Assembly (NCBI GenBank): GCA_045651685.1
Contig: JAZRSV010000017.1
Span: 1 to 19,773, forward strand
Source: CAKVLS01 sp045651685
GTDB lineage: Bacteria; Bacillota; Clostridia; Christensenellales; UBA1242
DNA length: 19,773 nt
Direction: 5' to 3'
Below are positions 1-7,179 of this stretch, piece after piece (the first letter of the stretch is position 1; every line of letters starts with the position of its first letter). The translations under genes and the position numbers were made by a program. The notes under the pieces are model-generated. The model was not told the origin of the DNA. It ran no database searches and saw only the letters and a list, made by a program, of their open reading frames with translations.

Positions 1-5
1 AATAT

Positions 6-33
6 AAAAAGAGCATATATGTGCTCTTTTTTT
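6..33 (+). terminator. Intrinsic terminator of the gene upstream of the window
   Basis: GAGCA (11-15) pairs with TGCTC (22-26) across a six-base loop. The stem is extended by an A run and followed by T27-33. It ends the transcript entering from the left and isolates the mreB unit. Confidence 0.8.
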
Positions 34-53
34 GTTGTAAATTATATATTTAT

Positions 54-83
54 TTGCGAAAATTACAAAATTGATGTTATACT
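54..83 (+). promoter_or_regulatory. Probable sigma-A promoter of mreB
   Basis: TTGCGA (54-59) and TATACT (78-83) are separated by 18 bases. An extended -10 TG lies at 75-76. The predicted transcript starts near 90, giving a leader of about 20 bases before the mreB ATG. Confidence 0.6.
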
Positions 84-110
84 AAATTATCATAATTTAG
101 AGGTAGACCA

Positions 111-1124
111 ATGGCGACTATAGATATTGCAATTGATATGGGTAGTAGCAATACCGTTATTTATAAAAGAGGTAGTGGTATTGTTTTGAGAGAGCCTAGT
201 GTAGTTTGTTTAGCTACAGGTGGCAAACATGCAAAAGTAAAAGAAATAGGCCTAAAGGCAAAAAAAATGCAGGGTAGAACTGGTGAAAATACCGTTGTAG
301 TATATCCTGTGTGTGAAGGCGTTATAAAAAATGTTGACTTGAGTATAGAAATGTTAAAGCATTTTATCAGCAAAATTTTGCCACAAAACACACTACTAAA
401 GCCAAAAATTAGAGCTGTAGTGTGCGTGCCATGTGGTTTGTCTCAAGAAGAACTTGCCGATTATGAGAGAGTTATGTATGGTGCAGGTATTGGTAGATTG
501 CACATTATACCATCTATACTAGCTGCAGCAATAGGTGACGAACTAAAAACAAGCCAAGCAAGGGGTTCTATTGTAGTCAACATCGGTGGTGGTACAACAG
601 AAATTGCTGTTATTAGTCTAAATAGCATAGTTAGTGGTTGTAGTGTAGCCGTTGGTGGTAGACTTATGGACACAGCGCTTATAGAGTATACACAAGACTA
701 CTTTAACATAAGAATAAGCGAAATTAGCGCAGAGCGTATCAAACACGAGATTGCTAGTTTGTACGAGACAGACAAGAGCAATATGGAGTTTAGTGGTGCT
801 GATGTTAGTAGCAACAGGCCAGTTAGCGATGTTATCGGGGCAAAAGATGTAAGAAAAGCAATAGTCACCTTTTATGATGACATTATATATACAATACAAG
901 CCGTTATTAACACTTGCAACCCAGACATCATATCAGACATAACAGAATCTGGAGTTGTAGTTTCGGGTGGTGGAGCTAACATCACAGGTCTAGAAAACTA
1001 CTTCCGCAAAGAGCTTGCGATGCCAGTTATTGTGTCTGACCAAGCAGAAAATTCTGTTATTTTGGGTGCTGGCAAACTTTTGTCTGATGAATTTTTGTTA
1101 AACAAAATTTTAGAAGAAAATTAA
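111..1124 (+). CDS. mreB: Rod-shape-determining protein MreB (bacterial actin)
   Basis: MreB is the ATP-dependent bacterial actin that forms membrane-associated filaments and directs lateral wall synthesis. Actin-fold motifs are visible: the phosphate-1 loop near residues 6-15 (AIDMGSSNTVIY), the phosphate-2 loop near 155-168 (VNIGGGTTEIAVIS) and the adenosine motif near 283-292 (VVVSGGGANITG). The length of 337 residues is normal for MreB/Mbl. The ATG at 111 follows an AGAGG-type site. It has its own promoter, and a hairpin terminator follows at 1149, so it may be monocistronic. The usual partners mreC and mreD do not follow; minD comes next instead. It could equally be named Mbl or MreBH, since the paralogues cannot be separated by eye. 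Confidence 0.93.
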   Translation: MATIDIAIDMGSSNTVIYKRGSGIVLREPSVVCLATGGKHAKVKEIGLKAKKMQGRTGENTVVVYPVCEGVIKNVDLSIEMLKHFISKILPQNTLLKPKIRAVVCVPCGLSQEELADYERVMYGAGIGRLHIIPSILAAAIGDELKTSQARGSIVVNIGGGTTEIAVISLNSIVSGCSVAVGGRLMDTALIEYTQDYFNIRISEISAERIKHEIASLYETDKSNMEFSGADVSSNRPVSDVIGAKDVRKAIVTFYDDIIYTIQAVINTCNPDIISDITESGVVVSGGGANITGLENYFRKELAMPVIVSDQAENSVILGAGKLLSDEFLLNKILEEN

Positions 1125-1148
1125 CACTATTTTTATCGAAATATGAAG

Positions 1149-1187
1149 AAGGAGCATAATTAAAAGTTATGTTCCTTTACTTTTTTT
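1149..1187 (+). terminator. Intrinsic terminator after mreB
   Basis: AAGGAGCATAA (1149-1159) pairs with TTATGTTCCTT (1167-1177), with one G-U pair, and seven Ts follow at 1181-1187. It separates mreB from minD. Confidence 0.75.
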
Positions 1188-1204
1188 ATATGCTTTATTA
1201 CAAT
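1176..1204 (+). promoter_or_regulatory. Possible minD promoter overlapping the mreB terminator
   Basis: TTTACT (1176-1181) and TACAAT (1199-1204) are 17 bases apart. The -35 hexamer sits on the 3' edge of the terminator. Transcription would start about 15 bases before the minD ATG, just 5' of the AAAGGAG site. Confidence 0.4.
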
Positions 1205-1226
1205 TTTGTTGTAGTAAAGGAGAGTT

Positions 1227-2021
1227 ATGGCAAGGACGATAGTAATAACCAGTGGCAAGGGTGGTGTTGGTAAAACTACTGTTGTAGCACATCTTGGCGT
1301 GCAACTAGCAAGTCGTGGTTGTAGAGTTGTTTTGATTGATGTTGATATAGGACTAAACAACCTGGATGTTGTTATGGGGGTAGAAAACAAAGTTGTTTTT
1401 GATATAGTAGATGTGATCGAAAATAAATGTCGTACAAAACAAGCACTTATACAAGACTTTAGTTATCCCACATTGTATATAATGCCATCGGCACATTCGT
1501 ACAACACAAGTTGTATAACAACAAGTAATATAAAAAAAGTTGTGCAAGAATTAGAGACATACTTTGACTATATACTTATCGATTGTCCTGCCGGCATAGA
1601 CCTACCGTTTAAGAGAGCTGTTTGTTGTGCAAAAGAAGCGATTGTTGTGGTCACTCCGCATATATCTAGCTTAAGAGATGCTGACAAAGTTATATCTCTA
1701 ATAAAGGCAAGCGGCATCAATTCTATTAATATTATTGCCAATCGTATAAGGGGTGATATGGTAGTAGATAACAAAATGATCTCTTGTAGTCAGATTTCTA
1801 ATTTGTTAGACTGTGACCTTGTAGGGGTTGTACCAGAAGATGACCAAATATGCGTCAACTCTATGTATGGCATTGCGGCAAAAGACGGCAGCGAAAGCGC
1901 AACGGCCTTTTCTATAATTGCAAATAACATTATGTTTGGCGAAAACAAATTGTATGATTATCAAAAAAAATATCGCGGTGTTTTTGGTTATATAAAACGC
2001 AATATAAAAAGGAGGGTATAA
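1227..2021 (+). CDS. minD: Septum site-determining ATPase MinD
   Basis: MinD is a ParA/MinD-family ATPase that dimerises on the membrane with ATP and helps place the division site. The deviant Walker A motif GKGGVGKTT lies at residues 10-18 (signature lysine K11, catalytic K16), switch I at DVDIGLNNLD, and the Walker B region at LIDCPAGID. The C-terminal tail (VFGYIKRNIKRR) is basic and amphipathic, as expected for the MinD membrane-targeting helix. The length of 264 residues is typical. AAAGGAG precedes the ATG at 1227. The stop codon overlaps the minE start by one base, so the two are translationally coupled. No minC is present in this window. Confidence 0.95.
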   Translation: MARTIVITSGKGGVGKTTVVAHLGVQLASRGCRVVLIDVDIGLNNLDVVMGVENKVVFDIVDVIENKCRTKQALIQDFSYPTLYIMPSAHSYNTSCITTSNIKKVVQELETYFDYILIDCPAGIDLPFKRAVCCAKEAIVVVTPHISSLRDADKVISLIKASGINSINIIANRIRGDMVVDNKMISCSQISNLLDCDLVGVVPEDDQICVNSMYGIAAKDGSESATAFSIIANNIMFGENKLYDYQKKYRGVFGYIKRNIKRRV

Positions 2022-2281
2022 TGTTTTTTAATTCGCCAGCAAAAGCTAGTATCAATAGACTAAAAAAAGTTCTTGTTTGTGATAAGGACGAGTTGTCGCC
2101 AGTGGTGACTAATATAATAAAAGGCGATGTTATACAGCTGCTACAAAACTATATGACAATCAACAAAGATACTGTTAACATAAACTTTAATATAGGTAGC
2201 AGCGGTGAGTATAATTTTTGCATTACTGGTAGTGCTACATGTCCCAAAAATATTGGCATATATGACAAAAGCCAGTATTAA
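2021..2281 (+). CDS. minE: Cell division topological specificity factor MinE
   Basis: MinE stimulates MinD ATPase and drives its removal from the membrane. The 86-residue length matches the family. The pattern A-x(3)-RLKKVLVCDKDELSP, then IKGDVIQLLQNYMTINKDTVNINF, reproduces the MinE order of MinD-binding segment, dimerisation helix (consensus I..I.KY..ID...V) and beta strand. It starts in a TAATG overlap with minD behind a strong AAAGGAGGG site. Sequence identity to well-studied MinE is low, so the call rests on pattern, size and position. With MinE here, the Min system probably oscillates rather than being anchored by DivIVA; that is inference. Confidence 0.85.
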   Translation: MFFNSPAKASINRLKKVLVCDKDELSPVVTNIIKGDVIQLLQNYMTINKDTVNINFNIGSSGEYNFCITGSATCPKNIGIYDKSQY

Positions 2282-2291
2282 AATTTGTGAT

Positions 2292-2324
2292 AATCTCATA
2301 AGATAAATTATGAGATTTTTTTTA
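2292..2324 (+). terminator. Intrinsic terminator of minD-minE
   Basis: AATCTCATAA (2292-2301) pairs perfectly with TTATGAGATT (2308-2317) across a six-base loop. An uninterrupted T run follows. Confidence 0.85.
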
Positions 2325-2350
2325 TTAAAAATTGGGTATGGTAGCGATAT

Positions 2351-3178
2351 ATGATAAAAATAAAAGTGTCGTTTAGCTTTGTCATATTTGCTTTTTTTTG
2401 TATATTTTTTGGCAAAAGCTTTTTGCTTATCAACTATATGCTTGTGTTATTTTTGCACGAATATGCCCATGCTTATGTTGCATACAAACTAGGGTATACA
2501 ATAAAAAATATTAAAATAATACCCTTTGGCATAAGCCTTAATATCAAAGATAACAAAATTAACCCTGCCGACCAGATAAAGATAGCTATAGCAGGCCCAT
2601 TGTGCAATATAATTTGTGTTGTTGTGATAATGTGCTGCTGGTGGATTTGTCCTGCATTATATAGCTATTCGTATTTGTTTTGCTTTGCACATATTGTGAC
2701 AGCTGTGTTTAACTTTCTGCCATGTTATCCAATGGATGGTGGTAGAATATTATTTGGTATATTGAGCAAAAGGCATAGTAAAAAGGCAGCTTTTTGTATA
2801 TGCAAAACTTTTAATTTTGTTGTTGCATTGTTGATGCTTATATTGTTTGTTTGGTCTTGTTTTTATGTTTTTAATATCAACTATCTTTTGATGTCGATAT
2901 TCATATTTCTTAATGCTTTTGAGAGTAAACAGCCAAACTATGACTTTTTGCACTATATTAAAAAAAATCTGCCAAAGTCGCATTATGTTATAAGGCAGTT
3001 TGCTGTAGATTCGGATATGCCAATATACAAACTAGCAACTTTTGTTAGCAAAAACGACTTTGTGCAATTTGTCGTGATAAAAGATGGCAAACAACTTTTT
3101 TCTTTTTTCGAAAGTAAGCTAGAATATATCTTTCAAACTTGCTTGCCTACAGACAAAGTGGTGGATATTAAGCTTTAA
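2351..3178 (+). CDS. spoIVFB: SpoIVFB-like site-2 (M50) intramembrane metalloprotease
   Basis: This is a membrane-embedded zinc protease of family M50B. In Bacillus, SpoIVFB cleaves pro-sigma-K in the mother cell. HEYAH at residues 36-40 is the HExxH zinc and catalytic motif, lying in a hydrophobic segment. NFLPCYPMDGGR supplies the third zinc ligand, Asp129. Several membrane helices cover residues 8-185. The soluble tail of about 80 residues resembles the CBS-like tail of SpoIVFB. The length of 275 residues is close to the Bacillus protein. Position also fits, since spoIVFB lies between min genes and rplU in Bacillus. No spoIVFA partner is seen. The ribosome binding site before ATG 2351 is weak. 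Without evidence of sporulation the substrate is unproven. Confidence 0.85.
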   Translation: MIKIKVSFSFVIFAFFCIFFGKSFLLINYMLVLFLHEYAHAYVAYKLGYTIKNIKIIPFGISLNIKDNKINPADQIKIAIAGPLCNIICVVVIMCCWWICPALYSYSYLFCFAHIVTAVFNFLPCYPMDGGRILFGILSKRHSKKAAFCICKTFNFVVALLMLILFVWSCFYVFNINYLLMSIFIFLNAFESKQPNYDFLHYIKKNLPKSHYVIRQFAVDSDMPIYKLATFVSKNDFVQFVVIKDGKQLFSFFESKLEYIFQTCLPTDKVVDIKL

Positions 3179-3216
3179 TAGATTAAAACTTGCAGTTTTT
3201 GAGCAAACTTAATTGT

Positions 3217-3726
3217 ATGAAACAAATACTAAAATATATATTAGCTCTCAATATAGAACATCAAAAAATGTCTGAAACAAAGCACAGTATAACAGTCGCG
3301 CTTGCTAGTGGTATTATAGTGGTGTTAGTTGGGTGGAAAAACAATGCAAATTTGTTTTTAACAACAATGTGGTATGTAGCGATACTAAATTGCTTTTTGT
3401 CTATATTGTTTAGCTTTGTAGCGCTTAGTAGTAAAAGTATTGTTATAAAAAGCAAAAAGCATTGGAACAAAAAAGATATTAACATGACATATTTTAAGCA
3501 CCTTGCTCATCTTGATATCGATGAGTTTTGTATTATTATTAAACAAAACTATGATATACCACCAGAGTACAAAATTGATACTTTTGAAACTGACCTTATA
3601 AGGCAAATACTAGCTGTATCAAAAAGGGTAAATAGCAAATATCAAATTTTTAATATAAGCCTTGCATTGCTTGTTGTTGGGGTTATAGTTGGACTTGTTG
3701 GATTTGTATTTGGTGGTGTGATATGA
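3217..3726 (+). CDS. PycTM-like (DUF5706 family) membrane protein, putative nucleotide-gated effector
   Basis: The 169 residues resemble the PycTM family, whose founders are membrane effectors of Pycsar antiphage systems. In those systems a cyclic pyrimidine nucleotide triggers membrane damage. Membrane segments are near residues 25-40, 51-70 and 146-167. The first helix is preceded by SETKHSITVALA, like the family's (A)DxKa start. The cytosolic part has NMTYFKHLAHLDIDEF (89-104) and ETDLIRQILAVSKRVNSKYQI (124-144), matching the conserved NxxFFxxIAxLsxeEY and DLxxQIxxLSxIxxxKY patterns. The ATG at 3217 is preferred because the PycTM pattern starts soon after it; a TTG at 3190 would add nine residues. 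Neither has a clear Shine-Dalgarno site. It overlaps the next gene by ATGA. The nearest cyclase is 4.2 kb away, so a Pycsar role is unproven. Confidence 0.65.
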   Translation: MKQILKYILALNIEHQKMSETKHSITVALASGIIVVLVGWKNNANLFLTTMWYVAILNCFLSILFSFVALSSKSIVIKSKKHWNKKDINMTYFKHLAHLDIDEFCIIIKQNYDIPPEYKIDTFETDLIRQILAVSKRVNSKYQIFNISLALLVVGVIVGLVGFVFGGVI

Positions 3727-4088
3727 CTATGCAGCAGCTCTTTGACGAGTGGGTGCTAGGTGTGTTCGAAGACGACCCATTGCCATACGAAGTAAACATG
3801 TTGTTGTTTGTCTTGGACAAAAAGGGTGATTATTATAATTTAGAATTTAGTGGTTATCAATACTACGGCCAGGCAATTAATAGTAGTGGGTTTTATTATC
3901 CACTAGAGGCACAAAGTTTTGTTTGTAAAGAGTTTTTTAATCTTAATATTTCGCCACAAAAAATCATGTCTTTGGTAAAAAGGTTAATAATTAACCTTAC
4001 AAAAAACAAACAGGCACATTTTTTGTCAAAAATGCAAATAGGGGCATGTTTTAGGTATAAAAACATATTTTTTTTAATACCAAACTAA
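3723..4088 (+). CDS. Unknown protein, translationally coupled to the PycTM-like gene
   Basis: I do not recognise this 121-residue protein. It has no signal peptide or membrane helix. The sequence reads as alpha/beta: an acidic N-terminus (FDEWVLGVFEDDPLPYEV), strands rich in Tyr and Phe (YYNLEFSGYQYYGQAI), then a basic helix (KIMSLVKRLIINLTKNKQ) and a short hydrophobic C-terminus. Its ATG overlaps the stop of the upstream gene in ATGA; a second ATG at 3729 is possible. The tight coupling to a membrane effector-like protein suggests a partner or regulator of that protein, but this is inference from position only. No clear terminator follows. Confidence 0.6.
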   Translation: MTMQQLFDEWVLGVFEDDPLPYEVNMLLFVLDKKGDYYNLEFSGYQYYGQAINSSGFYYPLEAQSFVCKEFFNLNISPQKIMSLVKRLIINLTKNKQAHFLSKMQIGACFRYKNIFFLIPN

Positions 4089-4107
4089 AAAATCATTGTT
4101 AAAATGT

Positions 4108-4136
4108 TTTACTAACAAAAATAATGGTGTTATACT
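4108..4136 (+). promoter_or_regulatory. Sigma-A promoter of the DUF4132 gene
   Basis: TTTACT (4108-4113) and TATACT (4131-4136) are 17 bases apart, with an extended -10 TG at 4128-4129. The -10 region (GTGTTATACTAAAAA) closely resembles that of mreB. The leader is about 35 bases, with AAGGA at 4161-4165. Confidence 0.65.
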
Positions 4137-4178
4137 AAAAACGAAAAAATAACAATACTAAAGGAAAATAAAATAACA

Positions 4179-6548
4179 ATGATAATTTTAAGAACAATTA
4201 CCGACCTAGAAAATGTACTATATGATATTTTTAAGCCAGAGTTAAGCGATGGTATGAGCTTTGATCTTACTCAACTTGTTGTTTATAACAAAGGCAACAA
4301 AAAAGAGATTTTTGAAAATCTTATAAAAGAATGTTCTGCACAAACACTAAAAAGACAAAAGGTAGAAACTTTTGCCGAAGCAGTGTTTTTGTTAAAAGAT
4401 TATAAGCTAACACTAAAAAATTATGTGGAGATATTGCTTGCAACAAAAAGCTACGAACAACTATGTGCTTTTATTAACAAGTTTTTTGTACCATATGTGG
4501 GCGATTATAAATATCGCAGTGTGACCAAAGAATATACTTTAGAAGAAAGATACTTTGATAGATTTGTAGAAATTATAAAATATTGTGACATACCACAAGA
4601 TTTGTTTTTCCCATTCTTTATGCAAATACTTACTTCAGACGGTAGCTCTTTGTGCATTAATTATAAAGAACCGCTAAAAGAGTATCTAAAAATTTATCTT
4701 CGCTCAACACAAGAAGATTTGTTTAAGTATGGCAACTTTAATAATAGCCTTGACGGTATCGAGTACTTTTTGGAGGCAGATACTAACAAGACAATCAAAT
4801 TTTTGGTCGAAAGCTATGTTGATGGCAAAAACAACTTTTTGGGCGAGATCAAAAAACTTATCGTAAAATACAAGCAAGAAGCACTTAACATGCTAGAAGG
4901 TTATGTTAATAGTATAAATCAAGAAGTTTCTTTTAGAGCTATTAGCTTGTTGCTTGCATTTAAGGGAGAGTGGAATATAGATGGTTATTTGTCAAACATT
5001 TATAAAACCACATCAAACGCTCGCATCAAAAATTTAATCGCTAGAGAACTAGAGATAGAACAATTTAACAAATTTGCTGGTTTTAGCGAGTTTATCGAAT
5101 ATGTAAATTCAAAAACACCAACAATACAAGAAAGAGTATATGGTGCTCGTCTAAAAAAATACTATCAAAAGTATGACCTAAACAAAACAGAACAAGAAGG
5201 CAAAATACTAACTTTTTGTATGGAGACCTTTAAGGTACTAAAAAATGACAACTTATTAAAGTTTGTAAAAGATTACTTTTGCTATGTAGAAGAAGATATC
5301 AAACAAAAACTAGCACATATCGTTTTTGAAACTGCAACATACAAAAACAAACTTGCTTGTAGCAAATGGGCTTTGAGACTTGTTGCTTGCTTTGCTGATG
5401 AAGACCTTTTGTACACAATGAGCAAAGTTGTAAAAGACTGGTATATGGCTAGCAAAAACAAACCTGCAGATTATTTTGTTGATATGTTAGCATTGTCAGG
5501 CAGAGAAGAAGTTGTAGATTTTGTAAAAGAGCTTATGGATGCTACAAATGCAAAACAACAAAAAACTCTTTACAAAGCGCTTGATATGTATGTAAGCATT
5601 AGACAATGCAGCTTGCAAGAAGTGTATGATCAATTAACAAAAGATTTTGGCCTAGACCAAAATGGTGAGAGAGTATTTGAGCTTGACAATAAGCGTGAGA
5701 TTAAGGTTGTGTTAACTCCAAATGCTACAATAGAAATATACAATAACCAAACAGGCAAAGTTGCTCGTTTGAGTGATAAAGTTTGCTCTAACGGCATCAA
5801 CATGAAAGACTATCTAAAGTCTTTAGAAAAACATGTTAAGCTTGCTGTTAAGAGATTATATACAAACTTTTTAGAGCACAGAACTTATACAAAAGAAACT
5901 TTTGCAAGATTGATACTAAATCATAATTTGTTAAAGGTAGTTGCTTCTAACATGTTGTGGGGTAAATATCGCAACAATAGATTATACGAAAGTTTTATGA
6001 TAATCAAAGATAAGATGCAACATGTTAGTGGTACATATCTGTTAGAAAATGATGATTATTATATCGCACTTGTACATCCACTAGACATCTATGATAATTT
6101 AGAAAATATCAAAGCGCAAGTTGGTGATCTTAATATTGATCAACTATCAATACCAACATTTGATATTAATGAGTACGGTTATAATGCAGTTAGCGTAGAT
6201 AGCTTTAATGGTATATTTACTAATGCTCGTATCTTTGTAAGTCGTTTGCAAAAATTGACATACAAGATAAATTATCTAGCAAAAGACTTTACATACAACA
6301 CTCTTGTAAAAGCAAATAGAGATCTTAATTTACTTACCGTTGTTGAGTTTGAAAACATAAAACTAAACGAAGAACAAAACTATACAACAACTATTTCTCA
6401 TATTCGTTTTTATAGCTTAAACCAAGTTGTAAAAGATGGTAAAAATTATATACTAAACAAAGCAGAGCCATTGCCACTTTCTAGCATAAATCATAGAGTA
6501 TTTAGCAACGAACTTGCTTTGGTTTATATGGCATGTGCTAACAATTAA
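4179..6548 (+). CDS. Large alpha-helical protein with C-terminal DUF4132 (MolR-like)
   Basis: This 789-residue soluble protein has two parts. Residues about 1-490 are strongly alpha-helical with repeated amphipathic helices, resembling HEAT/ARM-type solenoid repeats. Residues about 500-700 resemble DUF4132, the domain of E. coli MolR/YehI: ELDNKREIKVVLTPNATIEIY (~500), LEHRTYTKETFARLILNHNLLKVVASNMLWGKY (~565-597), YYIALVHPLDIYDN (~627-640) and QLSIPTFDINEYGY (~655-668). The domain's biochemical function is not established; MolR was once linked to molybdate regulation, with weak support. No WGR domain is visible. It has its own promoter and is separated from the neighbouring gene, so it is likely a single-gene unit. 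Base composition is like its neighbours. Confidence 0.7.
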   Translation: MIILRTITDLENVLYDIFKPELSDGMSFDLTQLVVYNKGNKKEIFENLIKECSAQTLKRQKVETFAEAVFLLKDYKLTLKNYVEILLATKSYEQLCAFINKFFVPYVGDYKYRSVTKEYTLEERYFDRFVEIIKYCDIPQDLFFPFFMQILTSDGSSLCINYKEPLKEYLKIYLRSTQEDLFKYGNFNNSLDGIEYFLEADTNKTIKFLVESYVDGKNNFLGEIKKLIVKYKQEALNMLEGYVNSINQEVSFRAISLLLAFKGEWNIDGYLSNIYKTTSNARIKNLIARELEIEQFNKFAGFSEFIEYVNSKTPTIQERVYGARLKKYYQKYDLNKTEQEGKILTFCMETFKVLKNDNLLKFVKDYFCYVEEDIKQKLAHIVFETATYKNKLACSKWALRLVACFADEDLLYTMSKVVKDWYMASKNKPADYFVDMLALSGREEVVDFVKELMDATNAKQQKTLYKALDMYVSIRQCSLQEVYDQLTKDFGLDQNGERVFELDNKREIKVVLTPNATIEIYNNQTGKVARLSDKVCSNGINMKDYLKSLEKHVKLAVKRLYTNFLEHRTYTKETFARLILNHNLLKVVASNMLWGKYRNNRLYESFMIIKDKMQHVSGTYLLENDDYYIALVHPLDIYDNLENIKAQVGDLNIDQLSIPTFDINEYGYNAVSVDSFNGIFTNARIFVSRLQKLTYKINYLAKDFTYNTLVKANRDLNLLTVVEFENIKLNEEQNYTTTISHIRFYSLNQVVKDGKNYILNKAEPLPLSSINHRVFSNELALVYMACANN

Positions 6549-6581
6549 TAGCAAAAAAGCATTTACACAGCTCATAAATAT

Positions 6582-6618
6582 TTGTTAATAAGTTATGCAT
6601 AAACATGCTTAATAACAA
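6582..6618. repeat. Imperfect palindrome downstream of the DUF4132 gene
   Basis: TTGTTAATAAG (6582-6592) is complementary to CTTAATAACAA (6608-6618) at 10 of 11 positions, with a further ATG/CAT pairing inside the loop. It has no T tract, so it is not a terminator by itself. It could be an operator or an RNA 3' structure. Confidence 0.5.
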
Positions 6619-6637
6619 GTATTATAATGTTATACAA

Positions 6638-6703
6638 AACAAACACATAATGTATAAAAGAAAAGTTAGATTTTTATACAATAATATGTGTTTGTTTTTT
6701 TTT
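6638..6703 (+). terminator. Strong intrinsic terminator of the DUF4132 gene
   Basis: AACAAACACATA (6638-6649) pairs perfectly with TATGTGTTTGTT (6685-6696). An inner TGTATAAAA/TTTTATACA stem extends it past a bulge. A long T run follows. It lies about 90 bases after the DUF4132 stop. Confidence 0.8.
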
Positions 6704-6781
6704 ATTTACACTATAACTATTACAAAAAAATATATATAAAAACTATCACGACAAGTTAAAAATTTATATCCAAAATGTATC

Positions 6782-6802
6782 AAAAACCGACCATATAGTC
6801 GG
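6782..6802 (-). terminator. Minus-strand terminator of the candidate RNA
   Basis: On the minus strand CCGAC (6802-6798) pairs with GTCGG (6791-6787) across a six-base loop and is followed by five Us. The 3' arm overlaps the long-range closing stem, so the two pairings are mutually exclusive. Confidence 0.45.
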
Positions 6803-6936
6803 CAAAATATTAAGCTATTGATTTGTCTGGTTGTAGGTTGGGGTAAGGGGCGTAATACTACAATATTTTTACCCGACCACAAAGTCCATTTTTGCTATTT
6901 TGAGTTAATATTATATAAGAACGCTTGGTCGGTTTT
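6782..6936 (-). ncRNA. Candidate structured small RNA, 6S-like rod architecture
   Basis: On the minus strand a transcript starting near 6936 would be about 155 nt. Three nested perfect or near-perfect stems give an extended rod. The 5' and 3' ends pair (10 bp, 6927-6936 with 6783-6792), then 8 bp (6905-6912 with 6806-6813), then a terminal hairpin of 10 bp with one bulge (6869-6878 with 6836-6846). The bubble between the last two stems is roughly balanced (22 and 26 nt). A promoter (6941-6970) places the start at the closing stem, and CCGAC-loop-GTCGG followed by five Us ends it. This is the general shape of 6S RNA, but no conserved 6S sequence was recognised. The same pairings exist on the plus strand. 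Confidence 0.4.
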
Positions 6937-6956
6937 GCCTATTATAGGCGTTTTTT
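6937..6956 (+). terminator. Short plus-strand terminator-like hairpin
   Basis: GCCTA (6937-6941) pairs with TAGGC (6945-6949) and is followed by GTTTTTT. The loop is three bases. The same bases hold the minus-strand -10 element, so this may be a by-product of that promoter. Confidence 0.35.
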
Positions 6957-6970
6957 ACAAAAAAGTCCAA
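6941..6970 (-). promoter_or_regulatory. Minus-strand promoter for the candidate small RNA
   Basis: Read on the minus strand, TTGGAC (6970-6965) and TATAAT (6946-6941) are 18 bases apart. The predicted start near 6935 coincides with the 5' arm of the closing stem of the RNA. Confidence 0.5.
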
Positions 6971-7179
6971 ATTATGAGCAAAATTGCCAATATTTGCCTG
7001 TCTTATCTCTATTATATGATTTTGCTTATCAATGGCCATAATTTGCAACATTTTTTATATGGTATTTTTGTTGTTTGTTGGTAGCAGATATTAAAAGATA
7101 TTTGATATATAAATGACAGCAAGTGGTGTTGGGTTAAATAGCATTGTTTATATATTGTACCCATTTGGGTTGTTGATAG

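Noticed and set aside
6818..7084. Plus-strand open frame of 88 residues in the gene-free region
   Set aside because: It begins with TTG without a ribosome binding site, its composition is unlike the neighbouring proteins, and it runs across the inverted repeats of the candidate RNA.
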